DNA from: Craterostigma plantagineum
Taxonomy: Eukaryota; Streptophyta; Magnoliopsida; Lamiales; Linderniaceae
NCBI GenBank assembly: GCA_027422505.1
Contig: JAPQWV010000683.1
Location: 124,001-188,000 of the forward strand
Length of the DNA stretch: 64,000 nt
Reading direction: 5' to 3'
Shown here in pieces: positions 48,680-60,000 of the stretch. The translations under genes and the position numbers were made by a program. Within the stretch, counting starts at the first letter, position 1. Each line of letters starts with the position of its first letter. The notes beneath the pieces are model-generated. The model saw nothing but the letters and a program-made list of their open reading frames with translations, was not told where the DNA came from and made no database searches.

Positions 48680-49425
48680 ACCAACCGTACAAATAGCATT
48701 AACTTTGCTCCCTTACAATGAAAACCCAAATGAGAAAAGCAAAGAAAAACAAAGACCAATACAAAAGGTGCTACAGTATACTGCCTGCAAAATAACGAAA
48801 AATTTGCTACGCAGATAACAGCCATGTACACGAAAAGGCCTATTAAACCCAGGAAGGGCATATATGGGAAGCTCCCGGAATTAAATGCAAAATCTTCGCA
48901 AGGTCATGGTAGGCCATGGTCGCGGGAGCGAGTTCCTATCGAGCGTCTCCAACCTATATTCTCAAAAAAAGAAGCAAAGATCAATACAAAAGATGTGTAG
49001 ATTGCTTTCCACATGGAAAACAACAAAAGATTTGCTACGCACTGAAGGAGGCTGGTATGTAGACAAAAGGTCTATTACTCCCGGGAAAGCAAAATGCATA
49101 GGAATTTCCCGAAACTTAAGTGCAAAATCATCGTAAGTTCGTGGTAAGCCATGGTCGGGGCGAGTTCCTGTCGAGCGTATCCAACCTATATGCTCAAAGA
49201 AAAACTGAGATCAATATAAAGGTGTGCAAATTGCGTTCTGCATGAAAAGTAACAAAAGACTTGCTACGCACTGAAGAAGATGAATATGTACACAAAAGGT
49301 CTATTTCGTCAGGGCAAAATGGGCGCACGGGAAGCTTCCGAGGCAGCGTAAAACTTCCGTAAGTTCTTGATAGGCCATGGTCGTTGGAGCGGGTTCCCGT
49401 CGAGCGTCTCCAACTTATATGCTGA
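48680..49425. repeat. ~230-bp tandem repeat, about three copies
   Basis: Each unit has AAAGATTTGCTACGCACTGA, an AAAAGGTCTATT segment, GCCATGGTCG and a GTCGAGCGTCTCCAACCTAT segment. The last unit runs up to the integrase C terminus. Confidence 0.88.
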
Positions 49426-49985
49426 TTTTGAAACCTCCACCACGCGGAACGGACCTTCCCAGTTTGGATTCCAACTTCCCCACATGCTTTGACACCTCTA
49501 CTTTCTTAAGAACGAGATCACCCACCTGAAACGATCTACCTTTTACTCGCTTATTGAAAGCGCTTTCCATCCTGCCTTTGCAATGTAAGAGGCGAGCAAG
49601 CGCTCCCTCTATTTTTTCTTCTATGAACTCCAAATCCATTGCCCGCCCTTGATCGTTCTCTGCTTCCTGATAGTGAGAGACTCGCTGTGTCATCATTCCA
49701 ATTTCGGCAGGGATAACAGCTTCAGAACCATACACAAGACAAAATGGGGTTTCTCCGGTCGACGAACGGGGTGTAGTGCGATATGCCCATAGCACGCCTG
49801 GGAGCTCATCGACCCAGTTAGCTTTAGATCCCGCCAGCCTCGTTTTCATGTGTTGCAATATCGTTCGATTTGTAACCTCAGTCTGCCCATTCGATTGCGG
49901 GTGTCCGACGCTTGTGAAATTCTGTTTAATGTGCAACTCCTTACACCAATTCATTATTTGTCTTCCCTGAAATTGGGAACGAACT
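49415..49985 (-). pseudogene. Gypsy integrase C-terminal fragment, inverted
   Basis: Carries HPQSNGQTEVTNRTILQ, VLWAYRTTPRSSTGETPF and LVYGSEAVIPAEI, the conserved end of the Gypsy integrase core, then a GPY-type C-terminal segment (FQVGDLVLKKVE). It reads opposite to gag. It starts in the middle of the core (QFQGRQIMNWCKEL), so the zinc-binding N terminus and the first catalytic Asp residues are missing. Confidence 0.9.
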
Positions 49986-52082
49986 AAGAACCACCAATAT
50001 CAACTTGCGGGTGCAACTCCTTTCGCTTTGTCAAAATCATCTTCCTTTCCCCTAAGTAAACGAACCTGGGATACCGCTTTCCAAAATCCATCCGCATGGT
50101 CGTGGCGGGCAAAGTTAAGCCGTGCGATCTCAAAGGCTTTAGAAGCCCTAAACTCACAAGCTCCAATCATCTTCTGCTCATCGCACAATACTTAAACTCA
50201 CGAGATTCTTATAGTCGGTCACCGCATGGCCCCGTCTACGCTTCTCGCCCCGCTCGAAGGAAACAACAACTTCCCGAGCCTGCCCCTTTTTCTCTTCATC
50301 TAGGCTCAGGATCTTGTTCTCTAAGACTGTGACCTTCGCATCTTGAAGCTGCAATTCTTCTGCATGTTGCTCTTTAATTGCGGAAAGCTCCGCGCATGTT
50401 TATCCTCAGCGGCCTTAAGTAAAGCAACGCAGCGAGCGCATTGGAACCCCAAAGCGTGGATAATGTTGTGCGCCTAAGAAGCATGGAATGCATGTGTTAG
50501 CAAAGGAAATGGATGAGCCAAATAAATACAAAAGCTCATGCATACCCTAGTCAGTATATGGGCACCCCTCGCTAGGGTATCAGTAAAGTCAGAGTCGAGC
50601 ATCGCGGTCTGGTCTTCCAAGGAAATGTGAGCATTATGAAGTCCCCATGGAGTACCACCAAGTGGATAGCTCCGAAGAGAACCATCGAGGGATCAGCAAC
50701 TGGAGCATGGGGTTCCATTAGCGAATAAGTTGCTCGACGGAGGAATGAAGCTCAAGAGCCGCGCTGATGGAAGCAACGAGGTGGTCACCGGGCGAAGACA
50801 CCTCAACAAGTGCATTCTCAACCTTTTTCCTCTTCGAAGGCCTTGCCTTACTCGACTTACTGTCGCTCCTCTTGTTTGGTTGAGAACCATCGCAAGGAGC
50901 AAGACATGAGTCCTTTTCTGCTCCCTTCGAGCGGCCTTGACTGGAACCATCAGCGTCGTCTTTCTTCTTGGAAAGATTAGAGTCGACATTGTTCGACTCT
51001 TTAGTAGCCGATTTTGAGTTGGATTTTAACTTGTCCAGTGCCTTGAACATTGCTCCACGGGCAGCCATTTCTACAAAAGAGAAATAACTCAAAAGGAGTA
51101 CCAAATGGAGCAAAAACATAAAAACCATAAAAATAAAATATATATATATATATATATATATATAATAAAAGGCAAACTGCGCTAGCATTGTAGAAACGCA
51201 TGACAACCCGTTACCTAACGTTTTTCCAGTTGTAGGAGCAAAAGGGGAAAGCCCAGCCAGGCGTAACACTTCCTCACATGCAAGAGTGGGAGCGTCGTAA
51301 GGCTCAGATAAGCATGAAGGGAGGTCCTTCCCCCATTGAGGTAAGCCGACGTTGTGCACTCTCGTTTCGATTGAAACCCACCCAGAAGGAACGTTCCAAG
51401 GACGGTTCTCGGGGCAAGATACGAAAATAAACTTTTTATGCCAATCACTACTTGTTTGCGATTAAGGTTGAATAGGAACCTCACCCTTGACTTCGTCGCG
51501 ATATAGTAAGTGTCCTTGTGACTATGGTTGACTGTCTATGTTAAAGAGAGAGCGAAAACTATTATAATCCGCCTCGTACCAGTTGACCCTCATCACTACA
51601 ATAAAGCCAATTAAAAGTGATGGCGTTGGGTGCCATTTGGCAAATGGGCAGCCCGAGCTGGGAAAATATATGGGCGATATCGTTCGGGACAGGAAACCTA
51701 AGACCCCTTTCGATGGTTTTGAGTGGGACCGAAATACAGCCGGGGGGTGGATTTCCAATAAAATGGGTGTTGTAAGGTAAAATGTAAGCATAACCATCAC
51801 CAGGAGGAAATTCGCTCTCAATCTCTGCAATCTCGCTCTCAGTGACTGCCGTGAAGAAATCAGGATGAACGACGCCTAAAATAGGAAGCAGAGAGTTTGT
51901 TGGCTCATTGAAGAGATTTAGATAGCGGGAGCAGATACGCGAAGACGAACCTGAGTGCGGTGTCGAAACAAGGGAGCGGTCGGGAGAAGGAAGTGGCTCA
52001 GGCGGAGAGATAGGTTGCTATCTGAACGGCTAGTCGAGTAGCTAGAAGAGCTCTTGGTACCGCTATGCTCGGTGGATGACAT
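49976..52082 (-). CDS. Tat-lineage antisense ORF (aORF) with Transposase_28-like domain
   Basis: Tat-type Gypsy elements of angiosperms carry an extra ORF antisense to gag-pol with a 'putative gypsy type transposon' domain. Here it starts MSSTEHSGTKSSSSYSTSRS. Then comes the domain: GYAYILPYNTHFIGNPPPG, RGLRFPVPNDIAHIFSQLGL and PICQMAPNAITFNWLY. A Ser/Lys-rich linker containing KARPSKRKKVENALVEV follows, then the C-terminal coiled coil shared with 46486-47396. Several introns or frame changes and a (TA)n tract near 51138-51165 separate these parts. The C-terminal copy has lost about 130 bp before DIGGS. Its function is unknown in the family. Confidence 0.75.
51138..51165. repeat. (TA)n microsatellite
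   Basis: About 14 TA units within the aORF, probably in an intron. Confidence 0.85.
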
Positions 52083-53013
52083 AATAAATCATCAACGTCA
52101 CACTCACCGGCACTAAGTGAGAGCAAAATACGACACCCATGAATAGCTAGGCTATGGGGAGCACGAGCTAAGTATCACATGACAAAAAAAAAAAAACTGA
52201 TGGGAGCGATACCTTCGATGACCCAAGCAGATCCGCGGCGGAATGTTGAGAGGGGATCGCATGACGAGGCGATGAGAGCTTTACAACGAGTCGGAGCAAG
52301 CGAAGAACTGATGTGCAAATCAAAGCCATGGAGCGATGCTCCCTGTAACAACATAACGATTCCGGGCGTGCGAATAAGCAACCTATATATATAAAAAAAC
52401 CGAGCACATGTTATGTTTTCCAACAGAGGAAGCTAATATGTCAAGTCACCAAAGTATCTATGGCGTCACCTACCATCTCTAGCTAACTCATATACAGAGC
52501 GGAAAGAGCACGAGAGATCTGAAAAGAAAAGGAAAATAAATTGAATCTGAAGCAAGAATCTATGGTGGTTACCTATGATCTGCTCTTGGTTCGATGGTCT
52601 TCTTCCATTTAAGTTGAGCTTTCCGCTAACGTGGTGACCTTGGCAAGGCGCTCGACGCCCCTACGGCTTGTGACCACAGCCTGCCGATCGAACGAGAGGA
52701 ACCGCGGAAGAGGAGAGGAAGCGTGTGGGTGTGAGGAAGCGTGTGGTAGAGGGGAGAGAAAGAAAGTGACGGCTAGGGAAAAAAGAACCTTATTTGTAGT
52801 GACCTAATGGGCTAAGGAAGCCCAAGCCCATGACTAGATCCATTTATACTATCTTAAAAAAGGGCTTAGGGATAGCCCACAAATGTGGGCCGACCCACCA
52901 GCCCACAGGCACATATTTAAAGTACAAAATAATAATACTAATAAAATAAATAAATAAATAAAAATATAAAGGTAATTTTATGTAATTACTTTCTCCGTCT
53001 CGGTAGCCGATAC

Positions 53014-53032
53014 AAAGAAAGTGGGGGACTAG
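53014..53032 (+). other. Gypsy polypurine tract
   Basis: AAAGAAAGTGGGGGACTAG directly precedes the 3' LTR, as required for plus-strand priming. Confidence 0.75.
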
Positions 53033-53335
53033 TGATGGATCATGAAGCACTTTGGCCAACTTTTTAGGCCCAAGATTAGCCCGAGACACTGAACCTCAAT
53101 AATAAAGCCCAATGGCCACTTACTGGCCCAAAATCTGTCTATAAATACCCCAAGTGGGACATGCATTTAAGAGGTCCACGATACAATAGCTGGGTCCCGC
53201 CCTACAAACTTGCTCCTGAAATCCCGTGCCAATTGTCTCTTTAGGACGTAACACGTTCCTCCCGTGACCTACAACAGGGACCATCTGTTGATTCGGGTGG
53301 ACCGGAAGACCAGGCTACCGAACCGCACCGGATCA
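53033..53335 (+). repeat. Gypsy 3' LTR
   Basis: 303 bp. Differs from the 5' LTR at 11 bases and one single-base gap that I could count by eye. Followed by the GCTTC duplication. Confidence 0.93.
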
Positions 53336-53415
53336 GCTTCAAATCACTCAATCAACGTAAAATTCGCACACAAAAAATGGAAGTACGAAAATGTAAGCTA
53401 TATACTTTTTATATA

Positions 53416-53653
53416 CTCCCTCCGCTAATTTTACCATATTTTTCCATTTCGGGCGTCCCAATAATTTTATCACATTTCCTTATTTAGCAAAAAAACTATC
53501 ACAAACAATCAATATAATAATATTAAATATTCTTAAAACACGTGTTAAAAATATACATTTTCTTACCTTTTCATTGTACGATATTTGTATAATAATACCA
53601 CTTTGATTTGCATGTCCAGCAACTTACGAATAAAGTTGCTGGGACGGAGGGAG
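53416..53653. mobile_element. Stowaway (Tc1/mariner) MITE, 238 bp
   Basis: Ends CTCCCTCCG and CGGAGGGAG with TA on both sides (53414-53415 and 53654-53655), the hallmark of plant Stowaway MITEs. AT-rich interior without coding. It lies about 390 bp upstream of the MAPKKK start codon, so within the promoter region. Confidence 0.92.
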
Positions 53654-53796
53654 TACCATGTAAAGAGTTAAGACTATTGAAGAACGGCGTCTTATTGATT
53701 TGGCCCAGTTTAGCGCTCATTTTGGGCTTTAGTCACGTACGTGTTTGGGCCTGAGGTCCAATAACTAAAATAATAAAACAATGATTTCTGAAATCT

Positions 53797-53807
53797 CATA
53801 ACGGCTA
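53797..53807 (+). promoter_or_regulatory. MSA-like (mitosis-specific activator) element upstream of MAPKKK
   Basis: CATAACGGCTA matches the MSA consensus YCYAACGGYYA at 10 of 11 positions, including the AACGG core bound by three-repeat MYB factors in G2/M. It lies about 240 bp before the start codon of an NPK1-type kinase that acts in cytokinesis. Confidence 0.4.
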
Positions 53808-54042
53808 CCTTACACTTTTTCGACTTGTGTGGGGGTGAAAAGTTTAATAACATAAGATAATGCCTCAAACGCAATTACGCCCTAATCTTTCTTTTCTTTT
53901 CTTTTCCTATTTTTCAAACTCGACACTCCTTTCCCCCTCTCTTTCAACACTTTGGAACAACGATCGACGACTATCTATCGCTAAGAGCGAGCACCATCGC
54001 TGCACACTCACAGTCACACTTTTGGAGAGCGCGTGGATCTCC

Positions 54043-57000
54043 ATGCCAATGCAAGACCTCATCGGTTCAGTACGCCGATCGCTCGTGTTCAAGCCGTCGA
54101 GCGACGATTTGAGCGGTTTCGTGGAGAAAATAGGATCGAGCATCAGAAAATCGCGAATCGGAATCTTCTCTAGGCCTCCTGTAAACGCGCTCACTTTGCC
54201 TCCGATGGAGGGTGATCCAGAGGAGGAGCAGAGGTCGCCGGCGCCGTCAAAGGCCAGGGAAGTAGTGGCGCCTCCTCCTCCGAAGATTCGTTGGAAAAAG
54301 GGGGAATTGATTGGGTGTGGTGCGTTTGGGAGAGTTTATATGGGGATGAACTGCGATTCGGGACAGTTGCTAGCGGTCAAAGAGGTTATGTTAGGATATG
54401 CGGAAATCCCCGATTATTATTTGCCCGAAAAATGACGATAATAAATAAAAGAGACGAAAAATAAATTTGGACAGTGACACGAGATTTACGTGGTTCGGTC
54501 AGAATGACCTACGTCCACGGGCCGGAGGGTAGAACTTCTTTATTATGTGAAGAGATTACAAACACGTACACTGACGTGATACAAAAGTAGCTATACCAAC
54601 AATGGAGAATCAAAGCTACAAAATATTGGAAGTGGTGACCGAGGAATAAACCCTCGCTGAAGATGTGATGGTGGTGCTTCTGTGGCCTGAGGCAAATTTC
54701 CCTTCATCGAATGATACGTATTTATAGGAGATCGTTGCCTTTGATCCATCGTGTGTACTGAAGAAATAAAAGGCATGCTATATCTGACTTAAGTTTGGCT
54801 GACATCCCACGTGTGAAGCAAAAGCCATGAAACTTTCTTCTTTAGCATGCTAGTTGTCATTTTTCTTCTTTATTGCATTTGACCAACGTGTTGTTCGGCG
54901 CCCACAAAAGAACAGCAATTCTTAGTTTGATTTTCTCCTTTCCTCATTGAATGATAGGAACAAAAGTCACATCAACAAATCTCCACCTTGACTTTTGTTA
55001 CCGTAGATTACTCCACTTTAATAGAAATACCTTTATCTCCCTCCGACCTTAGCCCCGATGGGCTACATCACCTTTTCTGAAACATCAATCAAGTCCAAGC
55101 AATGCTTGAACTTGGAAACTGGAAGAGCCATTGCATACATAATACTGCCGACCACTTGAGTAAGGAACCCGTGCCATGTACGCTTCTTCCTCATCTGATG
55201 ATGGTGACTGAGCAGCGCTTAGCCTAAAATGGCTAGCAAGAGGAGTGCTGACTGGTTTGGCATCGCTCATGCCAAATCTCTCCAAAACCTTCTTGAGGTA
55301 ACTTTCCTGGGTCAGGTATAACTTACCAACTCCTCTATCACATCTAATCTCCATACCAAGAATCTTCTTAGCCGCTCCTAAATCCTTCATTTCAAATTCA
55401 CCGTTCAATAAGGCCTTCAACTGGTGAATTTCTGCAAGATTCTTAGCCGCAATGAGCATGTCATCAACATATAATAATAGATAAATGAACGAACTGTCAT
55501 TTAACTTCCGGAAGTAAACACAACTATCATACTTGCTCCTGGAGAAACAATGACCCAACATGAAAGAATCAAAACGTTTATACCACTGTCTTGGAGACTG
55601 CTTTAATCCATATAAGGATTTCTTCAGTAAACAAACTTGGTCTTCTTTTCCTGCAACTATGAAGCCTTCAGGTTGCTTCATATAAATCTGTTCATCTAAA
55701 TCACCATGTAAGAACGCCGTCTTGACGTCGAGCTGTTCTAACTCCAAATTATACATGGCAACGAATGCAAGTAATACACGAATAGAGCTATGTCTAACGA
55801 CAGGTGAGAACACATCATTAAAATCAACACCTTGTACCTGACTATAGCCTTTCGCGACTAATCGTGCCTTATACCTTGCATCGTCAGAACCAGATAAACC
55901 TTCCTTTTTCTTGAAGACCCACTTACATCCGACTATTTTCTTTTTCTTCGGCGGCGGCACAAGAATCCACGTTCCATTCTTGTGCAGAGACTCCATTTCT
56001 TCATTCATCACTACCAGCCACTTATCAGAATTAACATCGCTAATTGCCTCCGAATAGGTAGAAGGTTCGTCGCCTCCACCTGTTTCTTGCGCCACTGATA
56101 AAGCGTACGAAACTAAATTTACGTACCGCTGTGGTAGTCGAATCTCCCGTCTCTCCCTATCTCTGGCTATAGAATATTCCTGCTCGGTGCTTTCATCTTC
56201 AACAGGATCTGAATCAGGTTCTGGCTCGTCCTCTTGATCTGTTGAACTCGTAGCAGGATCATTTGAAGGATCTTTGTTGATCTCGAGCTCCACCTCGCTG
56301 TGTACACTATCCTTCTTTTCTTGATTAGAAGAGTTAGTAGACTCTTTCGAAGGATGTAACATAGAAGACTCGTCAAAAGTAACATCTCTGCTAATTATAA
56401 ATTTGGGTGACTTGGGATCAGGATTATATAGTCTATATCCTTTCACCCCTGAAGCGTAACCGAGGAAAATACACTTTTTAGCTCTAGGCTCTAACTTTCC
56501 CTCGTTTACGTGCATATAAGCTGGGCACCCAAATATTCTTAAGTTGGAGTAATCAGCAGGAGTACCTGACCATACTTCCTCAGGAGTCTTGAAATTGATC
56601 GGTGAACACGGTGAGCGGTTGACAATATAACATGCTGCGGCGATAGCTTCAGCCCAAAAATCATTTGTCAACCCAGCGTTGGAGATCATACATCGAGCTC
56701 TCTCTAGAAGCGTTCGGTTCATGCGCTCGGCAACACCATTTTGTTGAGGCGTCATTCTAACAGTGTGATGTCGAGCATTTCCCTCATTCTTGCAGAATTC
56801 GTTGAACTCACTTCCGCAAAATTCTAAGCCATTATCTGTCCGCAACCGCTTGATCTGTTTTCCTGTCTGCTTTTCAATCAAAGCCTTCCATTGTTTAAAT
56901 GTTAGGAAAACATCACTTTTCTGCTTAAGAAAATAGACCCAAACTTTCCTCGAAAAATCATCGATGAAAGTCAACATATATCTTGCACCACCTTGGACGG

Positions 57001-60000
57001 AACACGAGAAGGACCCCATACATCAGAATGAATATAGTCCAAAGTACCTTTCGTCCTGTGGACTGCTGGCGAATTGAAGCTGACTCGTTTCTGCTTCCCA
57101 AAAATACAGTGTTCGCAAAAGTCCATCTTACCCGTACTTTGACCGCAAAGTAGGCCCCGCTTGCTTAAAATCGTCAAGCCTTTTTCTCCCATGTGTCCAA
57201 GTCGCATATGCCATAATCTCGTGGTATCTACCTCCGGGGATGTCGAAACTGCAGCAGAACATGTAACAGTAGTTCCCTGCAAAATATATAAATTTCCAGA
57301 CCTGCAAGCTTTCATCACGACAAGGGCACCTCTGGCAATTTTTAAAACTCCACCTTCACCTGAGAACCTGCACCCTTGAGATTCAAGTGTGCCTAAAGAA
57401 ACAAGATTTCTCTTCATATCTGGAACGTGTCTGACTTCGGTGAGCGTTCGGATGATTCCGTCGAACATCTTGATCCTAACTGTGCCTTTACCAACAACTT
57501 TACACGGAGCATCATTTCCCATTAAGACATATCCACCGTCAAAATTTTCATATGTGGAAAAACAGTCCCGACTCCGACTTATGTGGTAAGAACAACCCGA
57601 ATCTAAGATCCACTCATTATCAGACCTAATAATATTTGCAGTTGCTACAAAAATAGTTCCATCGCTCTCATCAGCAGCTAAACTAGCTTCGGCGGGTTTA
57701 TTATTTTGCTGATTATTTTTCTCCTTATTTTTTAATTTAAAACAATCAGCTTTAATGTGTCCCTTTTTCTTGCAAAAATTACAGACTTTATTTCTGTACC
57801 TGGATTTTGACCTTTCTTTAGATCTGCTACTTTCAGCATCTCTACGTTCTGGTCTTCCCCGTGCAAACAGGCCTTCTGTCTGGCTACCACTTGTTTCTCC
57901 CGTAATATCCCTGTCTATCTGTTCTTTCGATTGTAAAGCGGATTTGACACTAGAATACGATATCGTATCTTTTCCATAGATTATGGTGTCACGAAAATGC
58001 TTTAAAGACGAGGGAAGGGAACACAACAATATTATGGCCTGATCTTCGTCCGTCACTTTGACTTCTACGTTCGCCAAATCAATAATGATAGAATCGAATT
58101 TATCGAGATGCGAGAGAATAGAAGTACCTTCCGTCATTTTCATACTGTATAGCTTCTGCTTTAAATAAAGCCGATTCTCCTTAGTCTTCTTCATGTAGAT
58201 CGCTTTTAATGCATCCCACATACCCATGGCCGTCGTTTCCGTGGCAACTTCTTGTAAAACCTCGTAAGAGAGATTTAATATAATAGCCGATCTGGCTTTC
58301 TTGTCCAATTCATTAAATTGATCGTCCTTCATTTCGGTTGTTTTCTTCTTTGCGCCTTCAAGCGCCACCTCGCAACCGTCTTGAATGAGTATGGCCTCCA
58401 TTTTGAGACTCCACATTGCAAAGTTGACATTTCTGTCGAACTTTTCAATTGACATTTTTGTTATCGTCATGGTGGCTAAAAAATAAATCGGGTTGGCTCT
58501 GATACCAATTTGTTAGGATATGCGGAAATCCCCGATTATTATTTGCCCGAAAAATGACGATAATAAATAAAAGAGACGAAAAATAAATTTGGACAGTGAC
58601 ACGAGATTTACGTGGTTCGGTCAGAATGACCTACGTCCACGGGCCGGAGGGTAGAACTTCTTTATTATGTGGAGAGATTACAAACACGTACACTGACGTG
58701 ATACAAAAGTAGCTATACCAACAATGGAGAATCAAAGCTACAAAATATTGGAAGTGGTGACCGAGGAATAAACCCTCGCTGAAGATGTGATGGTGGTGCT
58801 TCTGTGGCCTGAGGCAAATTTCCCTTCATCGAATGATACGTATTTATAGGAGATCGTTGCCTTTGATCCATCGTGTGTACTGAAGAAATAAAAGGCATGC
58901 TATATCTGACTTAAGTTTGGCTGACATCCCACGTGTGAAGCAAAAGCCATGAAACTTTCTTCTTTAGCATGCTAGTTGTCATTTTTCTTCTTTATTGCAT
59001 TTGACCAACGTGTTGTTCGGCGCCCACAAAAGAACAGCAATTCTTAGTTTGATTTTCTCCTTTCCTCATTGAATGATAGGAACAAAAGTCACATCAGGTT
59101 ATCTGCTGTTTCAGGATTATGTTGTTGCACTTTTATATTGTTACTCGTGCTATGATTTCTAATTGTTTTACTTTGAAATTGAAGGTTGCTATTACGAAAA
59201 ATGCGTCGTCAAGGAAAACACAGGTAATTAGTTAATATTTTCATTTTTGAGTGGCTTTGGTTTCTTATGGAAAGGTTTTCTTGACTTATTGTTTTATTTT
59301 CTAGGTCATGGTTTGATGTGGAATTTGTTGATGGATTATATTGTTTGTCAGCTCAAAACGAAGTTAGGATTTAGTTTCTCTGGTTTACGACTCAGATGAC
59401 AGATCTCTTACACATGAAATTGGATAGTGTTTATACATGTCTGTTGCTTCTGCCAAATATAGCTTTTCTATTGCAAAACTATTTATCATTGATCTTTCTG
59501 ATTCCTAATTATTTCTCCAAGTTGCAAGTCAGGAGATGGAATTGATGATGTGTTATTTGTTTTATCAGGATTATATTCAGGAGCTTGAGAAAGAAGTGAA
59601 CTTACTGAAGGACTTGTCCCATCCAAACATTGTGGTAATAAAGTGGCATTTTGCTATTCTGAAGAATCTGTCGGAATTTTTGTCCTTCACTAAGAGTACA
59701 TTATGTGGCAGAGATATTTGGGCACTGTTAGGGAAGAGGATTCGTTGAATATATTGCTCGAATTTGTTCCTGGCGGTTCAATTGCATCTCTCTTGGGAAA
59801 TTTTGGGTCTTTTCCAGAATCTGTAAGCAGCATTTCAATGTCTAGATATATGTGAAGTTATGTTTGAGTTTTAGGCATCGTCAAAGCTGATGTTCTCCTT
59901 TCCCAAATGTTGATCATTAACAACCTAAATAATCGTCTTTTTCTTGTTTTGACATTTCAAATAAGGCAATCCTGAAATGTCTTACAGGTCATTTGTTAGC

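Larger units (their letters stand above)
44004..53335 (+). mobile_element. rearranged Tat-lineage Ty3/Gypsy LTR retrotransposon, 9.3 kb
   Basis: Two LTRs of about 303 bp start TGATGGATC and end CCGGATCA, flanked by GCTTC on both sides (43999-44003, 53336-53340). A primer-binding site (TTTGGCGCCATCTGTGGGAA) follows the left LTR and a purine tract (AAAGTGGGGGACTAG) precedes the right LTR. In order on the plus strand are gag, a protease remnant, a forward copy of the antisense ORF's C-terminal part, three tandem arrays, a minus-strand integrase fragment, and a full-length antisense ORF. Reverse transcriptase and RNase H are missing. I count 11 substitutions and one indel between the LTRs, so the insertion is not recent. 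Confidence 0.93.
54389..59096 (-). mobile_element. Ty1/copia LTR retrotransposon, 4.7 kb, in MAPKKK intron 1
   Basis: Two 586-bp LTRs start TGTTAGGATATG and end GTCACATCA, flanked by GGTTA on both sides (54384-54388 and 59097-59101). The element reads against the host gene. Next to the right-hand (5') LTR is the primer-binding site TGGTATCAGAGCC, complementary to initiator tRNA-Met. The LTRs differ at one position that I could find, so insertion is very recent. The coding region is broken in the integrase and lacks RNase H, so the copy could move only with help. Confidence 0.96.

Noticed and set aside
47690..49425. Tandem arrays considered as a CRISPR
   Set aside because: Plant retrotransposon repeats with no unique equal-length spacers, lying between LTRs.
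53860..54042. Upstream start extending the MAPKKK by 61 residues
   Set aside because: The extension is Ser/Phe-rich 5' UTR-like sequence. ANP/NPK1 proteins begin at [14 protein letters not shown].
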